DNA of 12,776 nt. Source: Ettlia oleoabundans (lineage: Eukaryota; Chlorophyta; Chlorophyceae; Chlamydomonadales). Shown piece after piece: positions 1 to 7,897 of the stretch. The notes under the pieces were generated by a model, which was not told the DNA's origin, ran no database searches, and was given only the letters and a program-made list of their open reading frames with translations. The stretch is from contig JAAMXP010002108.1 of assembly GCA_019693395.1 (NCBI GenBank), forward strand, positions 1-12,776, given 5' to 3'. Each line of letters starts with the position of its first letter. Position 1 is the first letter of the stretch. A program made the position numbers and the translations under genes.

Positions 1-30
1 CCCCCCCGCCTTGCCTTGCCTTGCCTGCAG

Positions 31-2373
31 ACATCTTCTGTGTGCACCCTCATGGCACCCTGGCTGTGTCGGCGTGGCTGGCCTTTGCCACAGAGGCATT
101 GCACTTCTCCTCCCTCTTCCCAGGCGTGGACTGCCGAGTGCTGACTCTGGTGCGCTGTGCGGCCATTGTGAATACGAGTGAGCTGTGGGGGGTGGGGGGA
201 CAGGTGGGCGGCATGGGATGGGTTACCATCATAGATGCCACAAATTGGCCCCGGAGCTTGAACACAACAACCTCTACCAAATATCCATTGTTATTGAATG
301 CAGAGCATCAATTTCCGTGCGCCGTTCTTCAGAGAGTACCTCCTGCTACACGGCAAGGCCCTTATGCTTCTGCGTTGCCATCATGGTCGTGCGTGCCGGT
401 GGGAGTGTGGACAGAGTTTGTGTCACCGTCACTTTGCTGAATTGTCGCATCCACCGCTACTCGTCCCCTTGTCCCTGCGCTGGTCTCTGGACGCAAGCCG
501 TATGCAGGTGTGTGCGACGTGAGCAAGCGCTCCTGCCTGTCGCTGCTACGGGCGGGCAAGTCGGTTTTGATTGCGGTGGGCGGTGGAACGGAGGTGCGGA
601 GCTGCCCTTCAGGCAGTGGTCGGCAGGGACCCAGCATGTGTTGGCTGGAGGTGCAACACACTACTTGAGTGTGCATTGTCAGCTGTGGCAGGGCATCTCG
701 TTCCCTGGCAGTCAGCCGTGGTCGGATTAGTCCTCCCCGGCAATCAAAATTCTGATTACCCGCGCACTGCAGAGCTTGTTTGCACGGCCGGGTGCTAATG
801 ACCTGGTGCTGAAGCGTCGTAAGGGGTTCATCAAGATTGCGCTTCGCACCGGCGCCAGCCTGGTGCCCGTCTACGCCTTTGGTGAGAGACAGGGTTTCCG
901 GGCACCTGTGTCGAGGGATGTAGGTTTTGCAAGTTGGGGGCAAATGAGTTGCCAGCAGCTCCCAAGTCTAGCAGTTCAGTTGTAACAAGTGATGAGCTGA
1001 CAGGTTGGTTGGTCGCTGCACTCGGGCTGGCATCCTGGCTCTACGTTGGCCTCAAAGCTGCCAATCCTCCTGTCTTGTTGCACAATGGTGCGCTGTGCCC
1101 CATGCTGTGCTGTGCCGCTCAGGTGAGAACAGCACCTACCGGACCGTCAACGAGCTGCCCTCCGACTCCACGGTCCGCCGCTTCCAGCGCCGCATGACGG
1201 CTTGGACCGGGTACAAGCTTGCTCCGCTCCGCCCTGCCCTGCCTTGTTTGGATAGGGCCAACTGCCGTCAAGTTCCCCCTCTGCGGCCGCTATTGGCACA
1301 CCCCTCATTCCCTCCTTGCCCTGTTTCTCGCTGCCACCCATCATGGCTTTCACCCTTGATGGACTGCAGATACATTGCCAGGCACTCACGCGTCTTTGAC
1401 AGCATTGCACATGCTCGCGCCGCCAGCAACCTGCATCCAACCTCGCCGCCGCATGCCTGATGAGCACGCTGCACCCTCGCTTCTATTCTGCAGCTTCACT
1501 CTGCCGCTGTACTTTGGCACCGGTCTGGTGCTCCGCTGGGGCTTCCTGCCCTTCCCCGTGCCGCTGGACGTGGTGGTTGGGGAGCCTCTGGAGGTGCAGC
1601 AGTATCAGGGTGAGGTGAAGGGTGATAACGATGAGTGTACTGCATTGCAGTGTGGCTGGCATGGCACAGGCACAAGACAGGTGCGCGGCATGGGAGCTTA
1701 TTTGATTATACCGGCTGGCATGCTAGCAGGCAGGCGGATCAGGAGCCAAGCGGCTCTGCGGGCTCTTAAGGGCTGGCAGCAGTGGCAGAGTCAGTGTGGC
1801 CTCTGTCGAGCCCCTCCCGTCCTTGCCGCCTGCGTGCCTGCACCTGCTCTCCTGACCCCTGCATGTGCTGGCTTGCACCTGCATGTGCAGCCAATCAGTT
1901 GCCCTACAGCTTTGCTGCCCCCACGCGGCACACGTATGGTGCAGGTGATGAGAGCAGCGCGGAGTTCCAGGCCCTGCTGGACCGGGTGCATGCGCGCTAC
2001 GTGGCAGCCTTGCGCCAGCTGTTTGAGGAGCACCGGAAAAAGTTCGCAAAGGTAGGCGAGGTATACACGCAATGCAGCCAGGTGGCTGCTTCTGCGCTTG
2101 ATTGTTTTTAAATGCTACTTCCTGCACCAGCTCCACAAGTTGCTCCACGCTGGCCCCAGTGCAGCTAGGTATGGGCCTATGGTTCCTTTGTGCCTGCCAT
2201 GCCTGTGCACCTGCTGTGCTGCTGTCTATTAGCTGCCACTTCAAGCTTTTTTCGTGCCACCGGATGATGGATGGGCATGCTGAGTGTGACACTGCTTGTG
2301 GGCGGCCCGCAACTTGATTCCTGCCTGCCCTCCTGCTGTGCAGGGCGAGACGGACCTGCAGCTGGTGGAGTGA
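31..2373 (+). CDS. DGAT2: Type 2 diacylglycerol acyltransferase (DGAT2 family), 5'-partial
   Basis: DGAT2 enzymes are ER/lipid-droplet membrane proteins that transfer an acyl group from acyl-CoA to diacylglycerol, the last step of triacylglycerol synthesis. Proposed exons: 31-167, 304-352, 508-593, 773-881, 1123-1210, 1494-1609, 1945-2051, 2344-2373 (TGA 2371-2373). They join in phase to give about 239 C-terminal residues of a protein usually 300-350 long. Visible motifs in order: IFCVHPHG (the active-site HPHG, residues 5-8 of the fragment), PFFREYLLLHG, the IAVGGGTE glycine block, the RKGFIKIALRTGASLVPVYAFGE block (exon 4), TLPLYFGTG, PLDVVVGEPLEV and an ALRQLFEEHRKKF helix near the end. 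The N-terminal membrane hairpin and start codon lie upstream of base 1; bases 1-30 are a pyrimidine-rich intron end. The intron at 353 begins with GC. A monoacylglycerol or wax-ester acyltransferase of the same family cannot be excluded, but the motifs are those of DGAT2. The family call is secure; single splice sites are less so. Confidence 0.92.
353..507 (+). other. GC-AG intron in the DGAT2 gene
   Basis: The intron begins GCAAGG and ends TATGCAG. Joining base 352 to 508 gives CAC G|GT GTG TGC, reading LLLHGVCDVSK, which restores the family's HG-(I/V)-C-x-VS block in one frame. I found no GT donor nearby that keeps both flanking blocks in phase. GCAAG is the usual form of a GC donor. Confidence 0.75.
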
Positions 2374-2663
2374 GGTGTGCACGGGCGGCAGGTTGGAAGG
2401 TGGCATGGCAGTGCGTGAACCCAAGGGATGCAAGCCATCACTCCTGCTGGTGATCGCACCCTACCCTAAATGACCTGGTTGGAGCCTGAAAAGCGGCAGA
2501 AAGATCAGAAGTATTAATCAGGGCAGGCCGTTAAATGCGCAGTTGCCCGCCCATGTATCATCAGTGCACATCCAGCATGCACCTGCTCACTCCGCTGGCT
2601 GCACAACCCTGTAGCACCACACTACCTGCGCTATCTGGGCCTGTAGTTGACCTGTCTGTATCT

Positions 2664-2735
2664 TTACAAGATGCATTACTAATAGTGGGTTGTCTGTTGC
2701 CGAGTTACATGAAATGAACAGTTTGTTGTGTTACA
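2664..2735 (-). terminator. Cluster of three TGTAA poly(A) signals for the LRR gene (distal)
   Basis: On the minus strand TGTAA occurs at 2735-2731, 2709-2705 and 2668-2664, about 330-395 bases after the stop. Three copies within 72 bases is more than expected by chance. It fits a real 3' end with staggered cleavage sites. Confidence 0.5.
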
Positions 2736-2985
2736 ACAGAGAGTGCGAGATGGGCAACTTAGAATGCTCAGATGTTTTGAGGTTCCAGATGCTTGGTGTG
2801 GGGGTGATGATGAGGGGATGCACGAAATCATAACATGTTGGAAGCCGCAAGATTCCTGTGAAGGAGGGCAGCTATGGGCACACCAGCGGGAACGACCTAG
2901 GAGACGGAGCCCTGGTTGGGCAAGGTATGCACTACAGAAGTTATGCTCGCGATTAGCGGCTGGCGGGCACACTGAGCACCTTGAT

Positions 2986-2990
2986 TTACA
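2986..2990 (-). terminator. Candidate poly(A) signal TGTAA of the LRR gene (proximal)
   Basis: The minus strand reads TGTAA here, 71 bases past the TAG stop at 3063-3061. This is the nearest candidate; the distal cluster at 2664-2735 is the alternative. Confidence 0.4.
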
Positions 2991-3060
2991 GGGAGGAGGC
3001 TGCGGAGGCAACATTTGCAGCGGCTTCTGTGCCACCTGCCACACTAGTGACAGCTGCCTC

Positions 3061-6000
3061 CTATTGGGATGGCTGCACAGGGCGCCCATGCTGCAATGCA
3101 TTCTGGCAGGTGGCGGCAGCTTCCAGCCCTTCCTGTGAAATCGTTGCAAAAGCAACACCTGCCGCTGTACCTGGCCCTTCCTCTTCCTCTGCTTCCGCCT
3201 GTGCCGCTGCAGTCACATCAACGGCAAACATGGGCACCATCCGACGACGATGCCGCCGCTGGCTGCGCTGCCCCGACCGTGCCTCCTCGCCGCCTGGCTG
3301 CATGGCAGAAGTCGCATCCAATGGCTGCTGCCGCGACAATTGCTGGCCCATGGTGTCCGAGGCTGGGTGAGCGGGTTGGGCTGGGGGCTGCGCTGTGGTG
3401 GGCCAAGGAGCGGCGTGAGACATTGCCGCCAGGTGCTCAGAGGGCCACATTGCCGCAGTGCTACTCTGGGCTTCAGGGGCTGCGTCGTCGCCGCTTGTTG
3501 ATGGCTGCATGCTTGGAAGGCGGCGAACTGGCGAGCTGCCTGGCTGCTGTGGGCCAGTCTGGCTGGGCATGCTCGCCAATAGGAGCCCGTTGGCAGCCTG
3601 GGAGCTGGCAGCGAGGCCGCCATTGTCGCTGCTCCCGGTAGCACTGCTGGCTCTTGCGCCCGCACCGCTGCCACTTTCCACCTGCTGCTCAGCCTGCGCT
3701 ACCACCAGCTCCAAGCTGCGCCTCCTAGCTTCCTGGGGTGCGGCGGGTGGTGCGGGCTGCTGCTCCTGCTGCTGCTCCTGCTGCTGCGCCCCTGCCCATC
3801 GCCTTCTTGTGGCCAGCCAGCCCGGCAGAGGAACGCCCAACCATCGCCGCTGCTGCTGCCCTCCACCCTGCTGCCCCACCTGCTGCACCGGCTCCTGCTC
3901 AGCCCAGGCCTTAGCTGCCGGATTTTCCACCCCTGCTGCCTGCAGCGCCGCAGCCCACTCAGCATCCATGCGGGCTGTGCAGAAGGCATGGTCAGGCTGA
4001 AGCACCACCACAGGCGGTGCAGGAGGTGGGCGAGGTGCACCCGCTTCAACTCTGCGAGGCAACAGGCATAACAGAAGAGGTAAGGTTTGCTGGACGATCT
4101 ACAGCAGGACTTGAGCGGAAGCTGGCGTGTGGAGGGCTGGAAGCCATTCAGCTATGTCAGTTTAGCAAGCCAACATGTCGGGCAAGCGGGCGGTACATGT
4201 GCTAAGCCAGCACTTCTGCCTGCCTGCCTGCCTGCCTCACTTACTCTTCACGTCTCTGCTCTGTAGGTGGCGGCCGAGGGGCCCGACTGCTTATAGCTGC
4301 CCGCACCAGCCCCAACCCTGTGCGTTGGCCGGCAAGGCCGTGTCGACGGAACAGCCAGATGCGGCGCCAGAAGCAGAGGGCCAGCAGCACCACTAAAACG
4401 GCTGCAGGCATGCAGGAGACAGGGTTGACATGCATAGCTTAAGCGTACACACTTGCACAAAGACAGCACATGTATAGGCCATTCCAAATGCCACAACAAG
4501 CCCAGCCCCTCCCCCTCCACACACACCAACCACGACCCCCCACCTACCACCATGCATTGCAGCCAACACAGCCATCAACTGGCATGTATGTGAGCCCCGT
4601 GGCTGCCAATGCAGGGTACCCACATGATATGATCACTGCCTGGCCCAGGAACCCTAGGGGCAGACTGCCGCAGTTGCCGCTGCCACAGGGCCAGCCCAGG
4701 GAGGAGCCAGTCACACCCAGACGCACTACTGCGGGCAGGTGTGTGGGGAGCATGGACACGGAAGATTGAACAGGCATGAACGCATACGCCTGACGAGGCT
4801 GGAGCAGACAGCTTGCGAGGGGCAGAAGAAGGCCAGGAAACCCAGCTGTGCAGTAAGCGGCGGTAAGTGGTGTGGCTTGGTGTGTACGACGCCAACCGGG
4901 CGCACCCACAGTTCAACTTGCCCCACCTTGAGTGAAAGGAACGGGGCCGCAGACTCTGCACATACCCCGCACGTCCAGCAGCTGCAGCTGCACCAGGCGT
5001 TGCCAGTTTGACGGCAAGCTGCCGCTGAGCTCATTCCGCTCTGAAAACAGCCGGGAAGCAGGATCAGGATTGATGGCAGGGTTGGTGGCTTGACAGGCAG
5101 GAAGGCGATAGCAGAAAGGCAGTTGGGCTTGTGGGCGGGCAATTCTGCTGTTCACATATTTCAGGGTAGCCTTGTTTTCAGACAGGAACTAATGGCGCAG
5201 GAAGGTGCATGCCAAAAACATGGACGCAAGATGCTGCCTCGGGCCTAACCGAGCAGTCTTGAGTTCCCCTCGCAAAAGCCATGCGTATATATGTTCCCAC
5301 CCAAACCCCCACTTACCAAACACCATGACTTGAACGTTGGTCATGCCCACAAATTCGGGAGGGAAGCTGCCCGTGAGACTGTTGCTGCCCAGCAACAATT
5401 CCCGCAGCTGCACTAGTGCCCCAAAAGCTGGCGGAAGGGAGCCACCCAACCTATTTCCAGTAAGTCGCAGATGTTGCAAGCTTGACAGGTTGCCGAATTG
5501 CGGGGGCAGGGTGCCTGGCACAAGCGAGGGTATCATACGTTTCCCATCAGATAGCTAGGAAGAAGGCAACAGTTTGAAGACATTACATGTGTTACAAGGC
5601 CATGATGCGTTTGTTCTGCAACATGCCCCATCTTTGCTCATACATACACAAAGGGCATGTTCCCAGGTTGCCATGCAGCACGGCCAGGTATATGAATGCG
5701 TACCTGTTAGAGAGTTGTAGCCGGCGGACAAGACTGCCAGCTGGCCCAGTGAGCCCCACTCAGGCGGCAACGTGCCACCTGCACTTTGTGGGGCAGCGCG
5801 GCATTAGGGGAGGGAGTTGGCAGCCGAGCAAACATTGAGCCAAACAGTGAAACTCCTGGCAGGCTCACAGGTGGAGACGGCAGGGAAGCAGGGCGGGTGG
5901 GGCATGCAAGCTTGCGTATCCGGCACTGATCTTGCTGGATCCACAACGGTGCAATGTTCTTGCTGTGTAACCTACCTATTGAGTTTCCCTGAACCTCCAG

Positions 6001-6470
6001 CAGCTGCAGCTCACTGGCGCCAGCCAGGCCTGGGGCCAGAGTGCCTCCCAGGTTGAAGCACCAATCGCGCAGGCAGGGCAGCCAGATGGCAACCACCCTG
6101 GAGGCGTTGCAGGCCAACCCCGTCCAGGCACAGCGTGTGGGCAGCATGGGGCCGCAGGCGAGGGTGCCACAGGGGTCATCCGATGTGAACCAGTCAACTG
6201 GCAGGTTGGTTAGAGAGGAGCGCAGCGCAAGGAGCGCCTCGACTGCAGGGCAGGGAAGGGCAGGGATTTGCAGCTTGCACCCAGCCCCACTACCAACTTG
6301 AAAAGCAATGCCTTACAAGGAATCCATTGACTGTTGAAGCAGGCTGCAGGCAATAGTGAAAGTGTGTTGGGAGGTTTACCATCGGCAGGAAGGGTGGCGG
6401 TGGTGGGCGCTTGGGCGGCTGCTCCAACAGCCATCCACACGGCGGCTAGCCCCAATAGCCAAGCGCGCAT
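3061..6470 (-). CDS. LRR receptor-like protein, single-pass, no kinase domain
   Basis: Exons, in transcription order: 6470-6380, 6242-5976, 5778-5704, 5514-5317, 5040-4927, 4728-4624, 4401-4245, 4051-3061 (TAG 3063-3061). All join in phase to give about 665 residues. ATG 6470 starts a signal peptide (MRAWLLGLAAVWMAVGAAAQA). Residues 31-100 form an LRRNT_2 cap (EALLALRSSL..., Cys-rich, WTGLACN). LRRs of the N-x-L/I-x-G-x-L/F-PP type follow to about residue 236, including GTLPPEWGSLGQL, GTLPPQFGNLSSL, GSLPPAFGALVQL, GSFPPEFVGMTNV and GSLPSNWQRLVQL. A VCGPVP cap comes next, then a Cys-containing linker (SSLGWPCGSGNC). Residues 273-295 are a membrane helix (AVIISSVLVVLLALCFW) followed by basic RRIWLFRR. 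The 370-residue tail is rich in Ala, Gln, Pro and Ser and has no kinase motif. It is likely a plasma-membrane receptor-like protein with unknown ligand. The tail is read as one exon, the least certain part. Confidence 0.85.
3757..3786 (-). repeat. CAG-type trinucleotide run encoding a Gln/Glu tract
   Basis: CTG/CTC triplets on the plus strand read CAG/GAG on the minus strand. They encode a tract of QQQEQQQEQQ type in the cytoplasmic tail of the LRR protein. The run is interrupted by Glu codons. Confidence 0.85.
4217..4236. repeat. (TGCC)5 tetranucleotide repeat in LRR-gene intron 7
   Basis: Five tandem TGCC units lie just inside the 5' end of intron 7 of the minus-strand LRR gene (intron 4244-4052). 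No function is visible; short TGCC runs also occur in other introns of the window. Confidence 0.85.
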
Positions 6471-6570
6471 GGCGTCTTTGAGCAACCTTGCAGCTGCAGC
6501 CTCTGGCGTGAAAGGCCGCGTGAAACCGCGGTCCGCGCAACGGCCCCAAAGGGCACGCCAAACTCTGATC

Positions 6571-6580
6571 GAATATAAAA
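6571..6580. promoter_or_regulatory. TATA-like element upstream of the LRR gene
   Basis: The plus strand has TATAAAA at 6574-6580. The minus strand reads TTTTATATTC over the same bases, about 105 bases upstream of the LRR-gene ATG at 6470. That is a reasonable distance for a core promoter with a short 5' leader. Because the perfect TATAAAA is on the plus strand, the element could instead or also drive a divergent transcript. Confidence 0.4.
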
Positions 6581-7275
6581 CAGTCACACCCTTCGTTTCT
6601 GTTGGGTCACCATTCACTCAGCGCGCTGAGCCGCCGCCCTTCCCTAGCGAACGGAGCTGGCTGAGCATCAAGCTTCAATGACTTACGAAGACAGCAATGA
6701 GCACCCTTTTCGCAACTGTATCGGATATACAGCAGACCGGGTGACCCGCTGCCACTGGTACTGGGGCGGTAGCTGCCGATGCATAGCTATGCAGAGGCCG
6801 CCATGGCGCTGTGCCCAAGTGGCGCTGTGTTGATATTGATATGGGCCAGTCATGTGGGCCTGAGGTTGCATTTGGAACAATGACTTGAGTGATCACGCTC
6901 AACCCCTGCAAGCGTGAACCTTCCGCAACATATCAGGATGATGCACACTGTGACGGACACAAGCGCCTAAACTCATGCCAGTCGTGGGAAACGTGCCAAT
7001 TTGCAGGAAGAAAACTCAAACCCGTAAGGATTGACAGGGAGGTCTTTAGATGGCTGTGGGCTCCAAGATGGGAGATGGCTACCCACTCCTGGTGCCGGGT
7101 GTGTCAACAGCCCCTAAGACCTCATCCACCGAGCAGCGCTTGATATTGGCAATCGTGTGCAAGCGGCACAGTACATGCCCATGTTCTTCCTGTCTGCATG
7201 AGCACAAGCTCTCGTCCATCATACTTCTAGTATGTCAAATTTGTAGAAAAACTTCGTTCCCTTTTATACCTTACT

Positions 7276-7306
7276 TGATTTGGCACGGCTGCGCTGTGCC
7301 AAATCA
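7276..7306. other. Perfect 11-bp inverted repeat (stem-loop)
   Basis: TGATTTGGCAC and its exact reverse complement GTGCCAAATCA flank a 9-base spacer (GGCTGCGCT). It could fold as a hairpin in RNA from either strand, or be a two-fold binding site in DNA. Plus-strand TGTAA follows 8 bases later. Confidence 0.7.
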
Positions 7307-7313
7307 TATACGT

Positions 7314-7318
7314 TGTAA
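7314..7318 (+). terminator. Isolated plus-strand TGTAA
   Basis: This chlorophyte-type poly(A) pentamer lies just after the hairpin, with no recognised plus-strand gene ahead of it. It may be chance, or may end an unannotated transcript from the 6574 TATAAAA. Confidence 0.2.
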
Positions 7319-7754
7319 ACACGTCACTCAGGCGCTGCAAAAAAGTACATTCTGAATACTTCTGGAACCTGCCTGCTTTGCCCTGCTGCCGCTGTTCTGC
7401 ATTGTACTGCTGCGGTGCTGGCCTTCCCCTGTTAACACTCCCTCCGCTTCCGTAGAGACACCTCAAGGCACTGCGGCTCCGTGTTGTGCATCCACGTCCC
7501 TTTCAACACCCTCCAAGTGCTCACAGGCCCAGCTGAACGCTCACCCAGCCTGCTTCAGGTACTTTGGACTTCTAATCGGCAGCAGCGTGCCCTGCACCTT
7601 GCCAGTTTGCACCCATACTGCTTGTCTAGCACGAGCCGCAGTTGCCAAGGGCCTCGTCCAGTCCCCTTAGGTTCATCCCACTCTCGCTGCCGCGCGCCTC
7701 ACCCTCAAACACATCCCGCCCTACAGTGGGCCCCCCCCTTCCTCACTGTACGGT

Positions 7755-7756
<2 letters not shown>

Positions 7757-7800
<44 letters not shown>
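7757..7800. repeat. (AG)22 microsatellite upstream of LANCL
   Basis: Uninterrupted AG dinucleotides occupy 44 bases and end 97 bases before the LANCL ATG. The tract therefore lies in the proximal promoter or the 5' UTR. GA/CT tracts in such positions can bind GAGA-type factors, but no effect can be shown from sequence. Confidence 0.95.
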
Positions 7801-7805
<5 letters not shown>

Positions 7806-7897
7806 CTTGCTGACATGGCAGGCTGAGTAGGACCCACTCCAGGGCTGCGCTAGTAGCCCCCGCAGAGAGATCTGTCATCAAGCCTCTGGCTCACACC

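Larger units (their letters stand above)
2374..3060. other. Tail-to-tail spacer: 3' UTRs of the DGAT2 and LRR genes
   Basis: No open frame here carries a recognisable family motif or fits a splice model. The plus gene stops at 2373 and the minus gene at 3061. TGTAA occurs several times on the minus strand, but I found none on the plus strand downstream of the DGAT2 stop in this interval. The DGAT2 transcript may therefore use another signal or run into the LRR gene. Confidence 0.6.
6471..7897. other. Head-to-head spacer between the LRR and LANCL genes
   Basis: This 1.4-kb stretch must hold both 5' regions. It contains a TATA-like element (6571-6580), a perfect hairpin (7276-7306), a plus-strand TGTAA (7314-7318) and an (AG)22 tract (7757-7800). 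The longest ATG-started plus frame noticed is 7050-7355 (101 codons). It resembles no family I know and is not supported by anything except its length. No tRNA or transposon signature was seen. Confidence 0.6.

Noticed and set aside
178..303. GTGAGC donor at 178 for DGAT2 exon 1
   Set aside because: It leaves phase 1, whereas the next conserved block starts in phase 0. The GTGAAT donor at 168 joins in frame to give CAAISINFRAPFFREY.
3069..3641. Plus-strand frame of 190 codons
   Set aside because: It lies antisense to the same GC-rich exon and its composition explains the lack of stops.
3458..4000. Long plus-strand open frame opposite the LRR tail, rich in Cys, Ala and Leu
   Set aside because: It is the shadow of the low-complexity minus-strand exon (Gln/Ala codons read backwards) and has no family motif.
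5515..5566. Acceptor CTTCCTAG near 5554 for LRR exon 4
   Set aside because: It gives a stop within three codons. The TGCCAG acceptor at 5515 continues the repeat as LTG-TLPPQFGNL.
7481..7756. Plus-strand frame upstream of LANCL as an N-terminal extension
   Set aside because: It stops before the (AG)22 tract, has no LANCL similarity, and ATG 7898 already matches the family N-terminus.
6471..7897. tRNA or other polymerase III gene in the spacer
   Set aside because: No A-box/B-box pair or cloverleaf was recognised; the 7276-7306 hairpin alone does not fit a tRNA.
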